64,000 nucleotides of DNA, from NCBI GenBank assembly GCA_965204705.1, contig OZ242006.1, positions 5,766,001-5,830,000 on the forward strand. The letters run 5' to 3'. The translations under genes were made by a program, and so were the position numbers. The number at the start of each line of letters is the position of its first letter. The stretch's first letter is position 1. This document shows positions 18,230-27,253 of this stretch, one piece after another. The notes beneath the pieces are model-generated. The model saw only the letters and a program-made list of their open reading frames with translations. It was not told where the DNA came from and did no database searches. Source of the stretch: Bin5 sp965204705 (GTDB taxonomy: Bacteria; Chloroflexota; Anaerolineae; Caldilineales; Caldilineaceae).

Positions 18230-20014
18230 CTAATAGTGTGCCCTCTCTTCAAGCGTTCGCCATGTGAAGAGCGCGTCTGGTTCGGCTCGGACAGAAAAAT
18301 TCTGCTCAAAATCTGCAATGCGTTGCATACAAATTTCTGCAGTCTTACCGAAGATGTCGGCTATTACGAAGGGCGACTCATCAGCAAGGCTGCTGATCGA
18401 TTGCTTTATTTCCTGCAAAACATTCCAGCTAGTCTCAACCCGGTACATGTATGTGCCATTAGTGATGGCCATCCAAGTCGGCCTTGGTTGGTGCGGCGAG
18501 CTTAGTGACATGAGCATCTCAAACTTGACAAAGTTGAAGGTGAATTGCTCTTTGTCAGGAATTTCTCTCTTGAAATGCTGCCACAATGTGTCATACATCC
18601 ACTCGTCGAGTGGCAGAAAGTGATCCTCCTTGCCTTCCAACATATTCTTTAGTCGTCCACCATTTATAAGGCGGTAAGGTGCAAGCAACTGTATGACAGG
18701 CAGTCTCTCCCTGGTTTCAAAGAGAACTCGAGTTGAGAACACTTTGCCGAGAAAGGCAAGCCGGGCTGCCTCGACAGCGCCAAGGCCCAATGCATAAAGG
18801 AAGAGCGCGCATGGATAGTGCCGCATCTTCAGCCATATTTCTTTTCCACCAACACGAGGCACTGTATATAGGCGCTGTAATGCCTTTTGCCAGGGATTGA
18901 TATGCTCCTGTTCTGCCCAATTGCCTCCAATGATTGCCATTGCTATCAGCGTAGAACAGGCCGTATCATAGGCACGAATACGTGACGTAAACGACTCCTT
19001 ATTCGGGTACGGGCTGCTTACATCAAAGTCCTGTCCGGACGTCTCCTTCTGTACGCTCTTTACAGTTTCATCAATCAGACCGCCAAGTCGTAACTGGTGT
19101 CTTGGTTCAGGCAGGTAGCGTTTCAAGCTCGCTACTGCCGCCTCGGTGGAAAGCGGGTGGGATTTCGAAAACTCTTCAATCGACTCCACATGTTGCAGAA
19201 CAGCCTGGAAAAACGCGTCTGCGTCCTCAATTGTGATGACCTGAGCTTGGCGATGATCTATCAACCTTTGGGCATGGTCTCTGGGTTTCCCAAGCGTTGT
19301 CCAAAAGGTGGTGAATCGTCGGGATGGCGCGCGGGAGATCGCGTTTCGCAGCGCCTCGTCCCAATCCCCGGACCAACCGCACACGATAAGGCCAAACTCA
19401 TCGAATATGCGGTCAAGAAGCCTGTTGAACTCGTCAGGATACTCCGCGAGCTCCTTTGGAGTATTGAGAATACGGGAGTCTCGGTAATCGCCATGCACTT
19501 TGAACACGCAACACTTCGTGTGAATGAGCGGACGGGTACCCTGAGCTTGATCCACCGAGCTGATCACCGTCGGTACAACGCCTGCTTCATTTAACGCAGA
19601 TTCCAATAGGCGGTCAAAGTTGGTCGTGATGATGACTCTGACGAAACCCTGGGCGGCCAATTGTGCGATGGCGTGGTGAGCTGTGGTCGGCTGCTTCTTT
19701 CCTTCCTCGCGTTCCTGTTCATCCGCTTCAATATATGGTTGCAAAAGCTGTTGCCGCTCGGCCGGCTCTTTTGCGAGTTGGTCAAGCACTTGAGAATAGT
19801 CTGGGGATTGTCCAAACTTTTCTCGAAACCAGCGCTCAGGGGCAGGTTCGCATTCTTCTCCGCATGACCTTGCGAGTTTACGTACCAAATCAAGAGTAAT
19901 CTCCCAACCGGTCGGAATCTCTGCTGCTCTGGAGACGCCGGAGCCGAGCAGCAGCGCGTACACGCCACGATTCGATTGAATCGAAAATGCCAGTGAGAGG
20001 ATAGGATCGATCAT
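18230..20014 (-). CDS. SIR2-like NADase-type defence protein (candidate)
   Basis: A 594-aa protein. The N-terminal ~260 residues are a SIR2-like domain: LLLGSGVSRAAEIPTGWE (GSGVS 24-28), IITTNFDRLLE (TTNFD 130-134, catalytic Asn/Asp), FKVHGDYRD (His 174) and GLIVCGWSGDWD. The remaining ~330 residues are helical with no recognised domain. SIR2 proteins of this shape deplete NAD during phage infection in DSR- and Thoeris-type systems. It is convergent with the R-M specificity gene and ends 141 bp from it. Phage sensing by the C-terminal region is inferred, not seen. Confidence 0.8.
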   Translation of the reverse strand: MIDPILSLAFSIQSNRGVYALLLGSGVSRAAEIPTGWEITLDLVRKLARSCGEECEPAPERWFREKFGQSPDYSQVLDQLAKEPAERQQLLQPYIEADEQEREEGKKQPTTAHHAIAQLAAQGFVRVIITTNFDRLLESALNEAGVVPTVISSVDQAQGTRPLIHTKCCVFKVHGDYRDSRILNTPKELAEYPDEFNRLLDRIFDEFGLIVCGWSGDWDEALRNAISRAPSRRFTTFWTTLGKPRDHAQRLIDHRQAQVITIEDADAFFQAVLQHVESIEEFSKSHPLSTEAAVASLKRYLPEPRHQLRLGGLIDETVKSVQKETSGQDFDVSSPYPNKESFTSRIRAYDTACSTLIAMAIIGGNWAEQEHINPWQKALQRLYTVPRVGGKEIWLKMRHYPCALFLYALGLGAVEAARLAFLGKVFSTRVLFETRERLPVIQLLAPYRLINGGRLKNMLEGKEDHFLPLDEWMYDTLWQHFKREIPDKEQFTFNFVKFEMLMSLSSPHQPRPTWMAITNGTYMYRVETSWNVLQEIKQSISSLADESPFVIADIFGKTAEICMQRIADFEQNFSVRAEPDALFTWRTLEERAHY

Positions 20015-20131
20015 TCAATGTTTCTCCACGCGTGTTCAGTCTCGTTCTATCATCTAATGTGAAGGGGATAAGTAGATTAGGACTTGGCCTCTGGGAGAGA
20101 AAGGCAGGGATGATCTGCCATGTGGTTAGCG

Positions 20132-20407
20132 TCAAGGGTTGTCTTTTTCTATGTGTTCGAGGGCGAGTTTGAACAAGCTGTCGAAGTGTTCCCCTCTTGG
20201 TCTGAATTTTCCTAAGGTAGATTTTCGCTTACTTAACTCTTTCCAGAAGGGGGCGTTTCGGTCGGTGGGGAGGTTGCGAAGTTCGAGCACCTTCCTTCGC
20301 AACTCTGGATCTGAAAGACTTGGATTTTCTGCCCGGAATGCCCTCATTTCCTTTTCTAATAGGGTATGGTTGCTGGGCATTCGTGGGCGGCCTTTTTTCT
20401 GTGTCAT
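20132..20407 (-). CDS. Small basic protein upstream of the SIR2 gene, unknown
   Basis: 91 aa, strongly charged, with an AT-hook-like KKGRPRMP at the N-terminus and no membrane segment. It is read in the same direction as the SIR2 gene with a 117-bp gap, so it could be its regulator or partner. I do not recognise a family. Confidence 0.5.
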   Translation of the reverse strand: MTQKKGRPRMPSNHTLLEKEMRAFRAENPSLSDPELRRKVLELRNLPTDRNAPFWKELSKRKSTLGKFRPRGEHFDSLFKLALEHIEKDNP

Positions 20408-20464
20408 GTAGACTTCCTTTCATGATTTTTTGGCATGTTGTTCCAGCCAGCACAAGACGGGCGG

Positions 20465-20776
20465 TTAAGCAGAATTCTCGATGGCCCCCAACAAGATTAA
20501 CAAAATGATGCCAACCACCCAAAGTCGCCGCCAACCTGTTCTTTGAAGTCTGTGGACGCTGTGATCTACTCCTGTCCAGCCACATATGACACAGTGCGGC
20601 TTTTTCCACACCATTATCTGTGCAATATCCTCCCCAATTATACCCGTGGCGTCAGGGTGATCTTGATAATAATACGCCTCCATCATTCGTGTGTGTCCGC
20701 AACGCAAGCATTCTTGCTTTCCGAAATAGCGGTAGTGCTCATTGATAAGTTTACACGTTGCTAGCATCTTTTTCAT
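20465..20776 (-). CDS. Small membrane protein with two CxxC pairs
   Basis: 103 aa if started at ATG 20776 (MKKMLATCKLINEHY); the frame stays open to 20866, but that part overlaps decayed DUF6807 sequence. ECLRCGH and CVICGW give a four-Cys zinc-ribbon pattern. The C-terminus (WVVGIILLILLGAI) is a single membrane helix. Function is unknown. Confidence 0.5.
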   Translation of the reverse strand: MKKMLATCKLINEHYRYFGKQECLRCGHTRMMEAYYYQDHPDATGIIGEDIAQIMVWKKPHCVICGWTGVDHSVHRLQRTGWRRLWVVGIILLILLGAIENSA

Positions 20777-20796
20777 GGAGTTTGTGTCGCAGGGCA

Positions 20797-20965
20797 ATGA
20801 TGAAGCAGGAGTTCGGGGTTCAAAAGCGCTGGGTGAGCGTCTCCCCGGTCTGGGCGTAGACTTCATCGAACATGAGCGCGAAGCTTATGCAGACGTAAGG
20901 CGGCTGGCGCACGAACCATCTGTTGGTATTGCGTTGACAGTCTGGTCAATCGTCTGTGAACTCTG
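20797..20965 (-). pseudogene. Decayed 3' fragment of a DUF6807 (PmoA-like) gene
   Basis: The minus-strand translation contains RQPPYVCISFALMFDEVY, matching RQTPYACASFAFMFDEVY of the intact gene at 21324-22265, then QTGETLTQRF and a stop. Nucleotide similarity extends upstream but with a frame disruption, and no start is present. It lies in the same orientation as the intact gene, with the MNT gene between them. The divergence shows that it is not a very recent duplication. Confidence 0.8.
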
Positions 20966-20969
20966 TTCG

Positions 20970-21302
20970 CTATTTCCCGGCAACACTCCTACCTGACCCG
21001 CCCGGCATCTTCTGCAGGACCGCGTAGTCTTTCGCAACAGTTTCCCTGAAACTCTGGGAGATTTCCTGCCAGTCGAGCACGTCTACCTGAATGGGCAGGT
21101 CGGAGTCCTCGAACGCTTCCTTCAGCCGTGCAAGTGTGTGCCGGTCCATTGCGGTAGCGCCGACGACTGCGAGGTCGAGGTCGGAATATTTCTTTGCAGA
21201 CTGTGTCACGCGGGAGCCGAAGGCGCGCACTTCGCAAGCCGGTACGTGTTCCGCCAGAATCTGCTTCACCGTCTTGAGGTGGTTTGGGCTGAGGTCAATC
21301 AT
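20970..21302 (-). CDS. MNT-domain minimal nucleotidyltransferase (MntA-like), no HEPN partner
   Basis: A 110-aa protein with the polymerase-beta-type motif GSRVTQSAKKYSDLDLAVVG (GS-x9-D-x-D, residues about 29-48) and a third acidic residue in QVDVLDW. MNT proteins of HEPN-MNT pairs AMPylate and silence the HEPN RNase. No HEPN frame lies on either side. It starts 21 bp after the DUF6807 stop and ends next to a fragment of a DUF6807-like gene. Confidence 0.85.
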   Translation of the reverse strand: MIDLSPNHLKTVKQILAEHVPACEVRAFGSRVTQSAKKYSDLDLAVVGATAMDRHTLARLKEAFEDSDLPIQVDVLDWQEISQSFRETVAKDYAVLQKMPGGSGRSVAGK

Positions 21303-21323
21303 TGCGGGCTTCCAGCGCTCGCC

Positions 21324-22265
21324 TCAACCCCGCCACGCTTCCGCCGCGGCTTCTACCTGCGCGGCGTCCCAGTCGCCGTTGGCGATGACCAGGCGGTAGC
21401 GCTGCGTAATCGTTTCCTCCGCTCCGAACTCGTAGACCTCGTCGAACATGAAGGCGAAGCTGGCGCAGGCGTAGGGCGTCTGGCGTATGAACCATTTGTT
21501 GGGGTAGCGCAGGTTGGCGGGATGGTCGAGGAAGGCGAGCGTTGAGGCGTGGCCGTTGCCGTCGTGGCGGCCGGTATAGGCCAGCCAGGGCGCGGCTTCG
21601 CCCATGGCGTCGGCGCCTTCGTGCCCGGCGGCGGTGATGACTTCGCCGTTGTCGAAGGAGCGCGGTCCGCGCCAGAACAGCCCGCCGTAGCCGGCCAGCG
21701 GACGGCCCGCGGTCGTGGGTGAGCCGATGTGCAGCGTCTCGCCGCGCACATTGCGCAGGCTGGTGGTGAAGTCGAGCGCCCAGTAGCCGGCGCCGGGGTC
21801 GACGGCCTCTACGGCAATGCGCCGCGTCTCGTCGATCCAGTGCTCGCCGGCCTGTGTGATCCAGGAGAGCCTCTCCGTGGCCGCGAAGCGGTTGTCCTCG
21901 ACCTCGATCGAATCCCAGCCGTCGTGGCGCTGGCTGCCGTTGTTGGGCAGGTCTACGTAGCCCTCGTCGCGGCGGTAGCTGCCACCGCCCCAGAAGTTCT
22001 GGCCGTCCAGGTGGGCGATCGTCATCTGGATACCCTTGTGCCAGACGTGGTCATGCGGGCGGTAGTTGGTGATGAGGTCGCCGGCGAGCGTGTTGACGGG
22101 GTGGAAGAAGGGCTTGGGCGACTCGGACTGGGGCATGTCCGGGTCATAGATGTAGCGGAAGAGCGTCACTGCCTCCCACTTCAGTTCAAGCGATGCGAAG
22201 CCGGGCGTGCGGTGACTGTGCGGCGCGGTCTTTTCGTTGCGGGCGTGGGTAAGAGAGAGAGCCAT
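21324..22265 (-). CDS. DUF6807 (PmoA-family) protein
   Basis: A 313-aa protein with the family's His-rich segment YRPHDHVWHKGIQMTIAHL (about residue 69-87), FWGGGSYRRDEG, GYGGLFWRGPRSF and RYPNKWFIRQTPYACASFAF. Members are found in sugar- and glycan-degrading clusters of planctomycetes, Bacteroidota and Chloroflexota. Catalytic function is not established. The fold is expected to be a galactose-mutarotase-like beta-sandwich. The N-terminal ~14 residues may not be translated; a later start is possible. Confidence 0.75.
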   Translation of the reverse strand: MALSLTHARNEKTAPHSHRTPGFASLELKWEAVTLFRYIYDPDMPQSESPKPFFHPVNTLAGDLITNYRPHDHVWHKGIQMTIAHLDGQNFWGGGSYRRDEGYVDLPNNGSQRHDGWDSIEVEDNRFAATERLSWITQAGEHWIDETRRIAVEAVDPGAGYWALDFTTSLRNVRGETLHIGSPTTAGRPLAGYGGLFWRGPRSFDNGEVITAAGHEGADAMGEAAPWLAYTGRHDGNGHASTLAFLDHPANLRYPNKWFIRQTPYACASFAFMFDEVYEFGAEETITQRYRLVIANGDWDAAQVEAAAEAWRG

Positions 22266-22273
22266 GGGACCTC

Positions 22274-22318
22274 AGAAGGCAGTGGTCAGTGGTCAGTGGT
22301 TAGTGATCAGTGGCTGGC
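22274..22318 (+). repeat. CAGTGGT-heptad tract
   Basis: The sequence GCAGTGGTCAGTGGTCAGTGG and further variants lies between the DUF6807 start and gatB. It is the same heptad unit as in the other dispersed repeats. A separate hairpin GGGCAACC..GGTTGCCC follows at 22388-22408, ahead of the gatB stop. Confidence 0.65.
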
Positions 22319-22411
22319 TGGCGGGCGGATCGCGAGCGTTTCGGCGGGCCTCAATAGGGTTCGTTGATGTATCTTTGAGCCCAGCCACAAGGGCAACCAC
22401 AAGGGTTGCCC

Positions 22412-23911
22412 CTACGAGTTGTCGAGCATTTCCTGCAGGCGCTGGCGGGCTGCCTGCGGGTCGGCTTTGCCCTTGGTGGCGCGCATCATCTGGCCCATGA
22501 AGAAGCCGAAGAGTTTTTTCTCGCCGCCGCGGTAGCGGGCCAGCTCGTCCGGGTTGCTGTCGAAGGCTTCCTGCACGGCCGCGTCGATGACGTCGGTATT
22601 GCTGACCATTGCCAGCCCTTCGCGTTCGACGACGGCCTGGGGGTCGTCTCCGCTACTGTACATCGACTCCAGCACCTTCTTGCCGGTGTTGGCGTTGATC
22701 TCGCGGGCGTCCACCATCTGCACCAGCGCGGCCAGCTGCTGCGGCTGCACGCGGGTATCGGCGATCTGCCTCAGATCCTGGCCCTCGCCGTCGGCGTAGA
22801 GCAGGCGGAACAGCTCGTCTGTGATCCAGTTGGCCATGCGCTGGGGTTTGCCGTTCTCCTGACCGTAGGCGGTTACGGCGGCCTCGAAGTAGTCGGCCAC
22901 CGCCTTCTCGCCGGTGATGGCGCCGGCGTCGGCGGGACGCAAGGACCATTCCTGGCGGTAGCGTTGCTCCTTGGCGTCCGGCAGCTCGGGCAGCGTGTGT
23001 GCGGTCTCCTCCACCCACTGGCGGTCGACCACCAGCGGCGGCAGGTCCGGTTCGGGGAAGTAGCGGTAGTCCTCGCTGCTCTCCTTCGAGCGCTGCAGCA
23101 CGGTGCGCTGGCGGTTTTCGTCCCAGCCCATGTTCACCTGCTCGATCACGCCGCCGCTGTTCAGCACATCGGCCTGGCGCTCGGCCTCGTAGGCGATGGC
23201 ACTGCGCACGGCGCGCAGGCTGTTGAGGTTCTTCACCTCCACCTTGGTGCCGAACTCGCCGCGGGCGGCCTGCTCCGGCGTGCGCACGCTGATATTGGGC
23301 TCGCAGCGCAGCGCGCCCTCCTCCATGTTGCCGCTGTTGACGCCCAGATAGCGCAGGATCGAGCGCAGCTTGGTGAGGAAGGCGTAGGCCTCGTCGGCGC
23401 TGGCGATGTCGGCCTCGGTGACGATCTCCATCAGCGGCATTCCGGCCCGGTTCAGGTCGACCAGCGTATGCAGGCCCGCGTGCGTGTTCTTGCCGGTGTC
23501 CTCTTCCAGGTGGGCGCGGTGGATGCGGATGCGTTTGACGCTGCCGTCGGGCAACTCGATCTCGACCCAGCCGTTGCGGCAGAGGGGCAGCTCGTATTGG
23601 GAGATCTGATAACCTTTCGGCAGGTCCGGGTAGTGGTAGTTCTTGCGCGCGAAGACCGCGGTCTCCGCGATCTCGCAGTTGAGCGCCAGCCCCGTGCGGA
23701 TCGTTGCTTCGACCGCGGCGCGGTTGCTCACCGGCAGCGCGCCGGGCAGGCCCAGGCAGACCGGGCAGGTGTGCGTATTGGGGGGCGCGCCCTGATAGTC
23801 AGCGCTGCAGCGGCAGAACATCTTCGTCTTCGTCAGCAGCTGTGCGTGGACTTCCATGCCCACGACGACGTTGTATTCCTGTTTCAATGCCTGCGCTTCC
23901 ATCCTACCCAT
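22412..23911 (-). CDS. gatB: Aspartyl/glutamyl-tRNA(Asn/Gln) amidotransferase subunit B
   Basis: A 499-aa full-length GatB. It shows VVVGMEVHAQLLTKTKMFCRC, the zinc Cys group (FCRCS, TCPVCLGLPGALPV), KNYHYPDLPKGYQISQYELP, LEEDTGKN and the C-terminal YqeY-like tail ending GKADPQAARQRLQEML. It activates and amidates misacylated Glu-tRNA(Gln)/Asp-tRNA(Asn) together with GatA and GatC, which are not in the window. An alternative start lies at 23902 (MEAQALKQE). Confidence 0.96.
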   Translation of the reverse strand: MGRMEAQALKQEYNVVVGMEVHAQLLTKTKMFCRCSADYQGAPPNTHTCPVCLGLPGALPVSNRAAVEATIRTGLALNCEIAETAVFARKNYHYPDLPKGYQISQYELPLCRNGWVEIELPDGSVKRIRIHRAHLEEDTGKNTHAGLHTLVDLNRAGMPLMEIVTEADIASADEAYAFLTKLRSILRYLGVNSGNMEEGALRCEPNISVRTPEQAARGEFGTKVEVKNLNSLRAVRSAIAYEAERQADVLNSGGVIEQVNMGWDENRQRTVLQRSKESSEDYRYFPEPDLPPLVVDRQWVEETAHTLPELPDAKEQRYRQEWSLRPADAGAITGEKAVADYFEAAVTAYGQENGKPQRMANWITDELFRLLYADGEGQDLRQIADTRVQPQQLAALVQMVDAREINANTGKKVLESMYSSGDDPQAVVEREGLAMVSNTDVIDAAVQEAFDSNPDELARYRGGEKKLFGFFMGQMMRATKGKADPQAARQRLQEMLDNS

Positions 23912-24056
23912 CCCTGATTTTGAAGGATCCCGGTCCAGACAACTGATTGCCGGCAGTCGTCTGCAACTGATTCACGAAATCATAGCATAGGGCCAATACC
24001 GGAACAAAAGAAAGCGGTAGGCACCCCGGTTCCTTTTCAGTGCGGCCGCGATTTTC

Positions 24057-24376
24057 CGGGTGCAATCCAATTTTGGGGTGAGAGTGGGCAGGCACAAGGC
24101 CTGCCCCTACCGTGGTCACGGCGGACGGCTTGGCGGCACGACGTGGGTGGGCGACAGGTGGCATAGACAGTACGCCGGCGACGCGGCGCCAACGTGGCAT
24201 GGCGTCTGGGGGGCGTTGCGGGGGGACTCCCCCCGCACAGAACTGCAGTGGTCAGTGATCAGTAGTCAGTGGTCAGTGGCGACGGCACTTGCCCTGCTCG
24301 GGGACGCGAATTGGTTTTGGCTTGGTCGTTACCAGAGGTGTACGAGAGTTCACCCTCATTTGGGACTGCACCCACT
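24057..24376 (+). repeat. Miniature element copy 1 (~320 bp, terminal inverted repeats)
   Basis: The left end is GGGTGCAATCCAATTTTGGG. The right end read on the minus strand is GGGTGCAGTCCCAAATGAGG, so the termini form imperfect inverted repeats. Inside, in order: GGGCAGGC..GCCTGCCC hairpin, the G6/C6 hairpin, CAGTGGT heptads and GGTGTACGAGAGTTCACC. An inverted second copy is at 34866-35212. There is no open frame of note. Confidence 0.8.
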
Positions 24377-24388
24377 TTCGCCTCTGTA

Positions 24389-24417
24389 TTGACACAGGCC
24401 AACCCCCTTGATACCAT
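24389..24417 (+). promoter_or_regulatory. Sigma70-like promoter for the transglycosylase gene
   Basis: TTGACA at 24389-24394, 17-bp spacer, TACCAT at 24412-24417, about 70 bp ahead of the ATG at 24490. It lies just outside the right end of the miniature element. Confidence 0.5.
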
Positions 24418-24489
24418 TAACATATGATCGGCGACCCAACTGAAGTACGCACGCACAGAACGCCTCTCGCGGACTGAACTCACTCTGCA

Positions 24490-27201
24490 ATGATCTTCCG
24501 CCGATCTCTTCAACGCGCCGCATCCTATGGGTCGCAGCTACGACTGACGCTCCCCTGCTTAGTTCTGGCTTCGTTCGTCCTGCTATTCGGCGGCTGCGGG
24601 AACAGAAGCGCGGACGCCACTGCTACCACCGTGGCCATCGCCACTGACGCCGCCAGCCTGTCCGCGGCGACGGGGACCCCCGGGTCTGATGCCAATGGCA
24701 CAGCGCCGGCCGCGCCCGCGGTCGAGTCCACCCCTGCCCCGGCGGAGACGCCGCAGCCAGCCAACTCTGGGCCCCGGCAGCGGGCGACGGTTGAGGCGTT
24801 CGCGGCGGCATCGCCTTTGCAGCAGGCGGCCTGGCTGCACGAGGACGGCGACTACAGCGCGGCGCAGCGGCTGCTCCAGACGCTGCTGGCCGACCCTCAG
24901 AGCACCCTCGCCCAGCGGCAGGAAGCACGCTTTCAACTGGCGCTCTCCTTCCTCGCCGACGAACAGCCGGTGTCCGCCTTCACGGTGTTGGAACAGCTTT
25001 CGCCACAGGCCGGCTCCCTGGAGGCGGATGACCCACGCCGCGGCCACACAGTATTTCTGCGCGCCGAGACGCTGGCCCGTTTGGGCCGCAACGCGGAAGC
25101 GGCAGCGGCATATGAAGCTTTCCTGCAACAGCATCCGCAGGTGGCGAGCGTTGTGGAAGAGCGGATCGCCGATGCCTGGCTCGCGGCCGGTGACTGGCCG
25201 CAGGCCGCCAACGCGCTGCGCCGGGCCGCCAACCATGCCGGCCGCATGTGGGAAAGGGTCCGTCTTCTCGACCGGCTGGCCGGGGTTCTTGAGGGCAATG
25301 GGCGCTGGGAACAGGCGGCCGCGATCTACGATGAAATCCTGGCCGCGACGGAGCCAGGGGAGGAGGTGCGCAGCCGGGACGACGCCGAGTTCGATGCGAT
25401 CATCGGCTACAGGGTGTGGAGAATCCACCGGGCCGGCTATATGTACCGCGCCGGAATCGCCTACTCCACCGCCGGAGACGAGGAAGCAGCCATCGCCCGC
25501 TGGCGGCTGGCCCTGGAGGAGGATCCGGATAGCAACTCCGCATACCAGGCCCTCATCCAACTGGTGAACCGCGACGTTCCGGTGGACCTCTTCGTGCGCG
25601 GGCAGATCGACGTCTTTGCCGAAGCTTACTTCCCGGCCGTCAGCGCCTTTGAACGTTTTCTGCAGGAATCGCCGCAGGATGAACGCGCCGGGCAGGCCTG
25701 GCTTGGGCTTGGGCGCGCCCACATGGGGCTGGGGCAGTGGGACGCGGCCATCCGCGCCCTGGAACAGGTGATGAACTGGTATCCCGCCTGCGACTGTTTC
25801 GGCGATGCCTGGCTGACCCGCGCCCGGTTGGCCAATGCGCAGGGCTCGCCCGAGGCCGCGCGCCGCGTCTACCGCACCTTCGCCAGAGATCACGCCGACG
25901 ACCCGCTCGCCCCCGAGGCTCTCTGGCTGAGCGCGCTCTCCGCTATCAGAACCGACCGTACTCTGGACATCGACTCCGGGAGCCATTCAGAGGCCACAGT
26001 CGAGTTCCTGGTAGAGGCCGTGGCCGACCTGCTGATGCTGGTGGATAGCTTCCCGGACAGCGCTCGCGCGCCGGATGCGCTGGCGGTGTTGGGGATTGGC
26101 GCCTTCACCTACGGCCAGTTCGGAATGGCGGTCAACGGTTTTGAGCGTCTGCTGGCGGACTATCCCGGTGTGCGGTCGGGCACAGCAACCTACTGGTTGG
26201 GCCGCGCCCGGTATACTCTGGGCGAGGAAGAGGCGGCCCGCGCCCTGTGGCAGTCGCTTGCTGCAGAGGAGCCGGAAACATACTACGGTGTGCTGGCCGG
26301 ACTGGAGCTGGCGCGGCAAGGCCACCCGGGACAGGACCTCATTCCCCGCATGGACGCAGTGGCCGCGGCCGTGCTGCCGGGCGACGACGGCAGCCGGGGC
26401 TTCGCGGAAAACTGGCTGAAGACGCGGCACGACGGTTTCGACACAGTTGACGCCGGCAGCAGCGGCAAACCAGGCCTGCCGCAAGCCGTAGCCGAGGACC
26501 CGGCCCTGGTCGGCGGGGCATTGCTGTTACAGCTGGACCTGCGCGCCGAGGGCTTGAAGCTGCTCGAGCTGGGCTACTGGCGCTACCGCGACGATCCCGC
26601 GGCCCTGTTCGCGCTCATGCAGCACTTTGAGGAGTTGGGCGCCAACCGGCTCTCCATCAGCGCCGCCTACCGTCTGATTCAGGTCAGCCAGGCCCGGCAT
26701 ACCGCGGACGTGCCCCTCTTTATCCAGAGTTTCGCCTATCCCAGGCACTATTCCCGTCTCGTGGAAAAGGAGGCCACGGACTTCGACATCGATCCGCTGC
26801 TCCTCTACAGCCTCATCCTCCAGGAGAGCCTCTTCGAGCCGCCGGCCCGCTCCTTTGCCGGCGCTCACGGTCTGACCCAGATCATGCCCACCACCGGCGC
26901 GGAGATCGCGCAGCGCCTCGGCTACCCCAACTACGCCACCGGTCTGCTCAATCGCCCCTTCGTCAACGTTCGCTTCGGCGCGTACTACCTGCGCTGGGTG
27001 CAGGATTACGCCCGTGAAAATCCCGTCGCCGCGCTGGCCGGTTACAACGCCGGCCCGGGCAACGCCAGAACCTGGTTCGACCGCTCGGCGCCGGACGAGG
27101 CCCTCTTCATCGAGCGCATTCCCTACAGCGAGACTCGCCTTTACCTGCAGCGCATCCTGACGCACTATGCCCATTATCTGCGGATTTATGGGGGGTTTTA
27201 G
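24490..27201 (+). CDS. Soluble lytic transglycosylase lipoprotein with TPR-like repeats
   Basis: A 903-aa protein. Signal peptide with lipobox-like LLFGGC (Cys about residue 36), then a Thr/Ala/Pro-rich linker, then ~600 residues of TPR-like helical repeats (e.g. DDYSAAQRLLQTLL-type units, RAHMGLGQWDAAIRALEQV). The C-terminal SLT domain has LILQESLFEPPARS (catalytic Glu near residue 778), GAHGLTQIMPTTG and ALAGYNAGPGNA. It cleaves peptidoglycan glycan strands to 1,6-anhydro ends outside the cytoplasmic membrane. The length and TPR superhelix resemble Slt70 organisation. Confidence 0.9.
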   Translation: MIFRRSLQRAASYGSQLRLTLPCLVLASFVLLFGGCGNRSADATATTVAIATDAASLSAATGTPGSDANGTAPAAPAVESTPAPAETPQPANSGPRQRATVEAFAAASPLQQAAWLHEDGDYSAAQRLLQTLLADPQSTLAQRQEARFQLALSFLADEQPVSAFTVLEQLSPQAGSLEADDPRRGHTVFLRAETLARLGRNAEAAAAYEAFLQQHPQVASVVEERIADAWLAAGDWPQAANALRRAANHAGRMWERVRLLDRLAGVLEGNGRWEQAAAIYDEILAATEPGEEVRSRDDAEFDAIIGYRVWRIHRAGYMYRAGIAYSTAGDEEAAIARWRLALEEDPDSNSAYQALIQLVNRDVPVDLFVRGQIDVFAEAYFPAVSAFERFLQESPQDERAGQAWLGLGRAHMGLGQWDAAIRALEQVMNWYPACDCFGDAWLTRARLANAQGSPEAARRVYRTFARDHADDPLAPEALWLSALSAIRTDRTLDIDSGSHSEATVEFLVEAVADLLMLVDSFPDSARAPDALAVLGIGAFTYGQFGMAVNGFERLLADYPGVRSGTATYWLGRARYTLGEEEAARALWQSLAAEEPETYYGVLAGLELARQGHPGQDLIPRMDAVAAAVLPGDDGSRGFAENWLKTRHDGFDTVDAGSSGKPGLPQAVAEDPALVGGALLLQLDLRAEGLKLLELGYWRYRDDPAALFALMQHFEELGANRLSISAAYRLIQVSQARHTADVPLFIQSFAYPRHYSRLVEKEATDFDIDPLLLYSLILQESLFEPPARSFAGAHGLTQIMPTTGAEIAQRLGYPNYATGLLNRPFVNVRFGAYYLRWVQDYARENPVAALAGYNAGPGNARTWFDRSAPDEALFIERIPYSETRLYLQRILTHYAHYLRIYGGF

Positions 27202-27253
27202 CTTTTAGGGTTCGTCGACATTTCGTTCGACGATACGGCAATGGTCAGGGACG

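Larger units (their letters stand above)
23912..24489. other. Intergenic region carrying a miniature element and a promoter
   Basis: These 578 bp between gatB and the transglycosylase gene hold no supported gene. The content is the ~320-bp element at 24057-24376 and a sigma70-like promoter at 24389-24417. Confidence 0.7.

Noticed and set aside
22406..23917. A 503-codon plus-strand frame opposite gatB
   Set aside because: It is exactly antisense to gatB, whose motifs are unmistakable. The frame is an artefact of high GC content; its translation has no family features.
24240..24290. CRISPR-like tandem repeats (CAGTGGT units)
   Set aside because: The units are 7 bp, contiguous, without spacers and without cas genes. 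They are part of a dispersed element.
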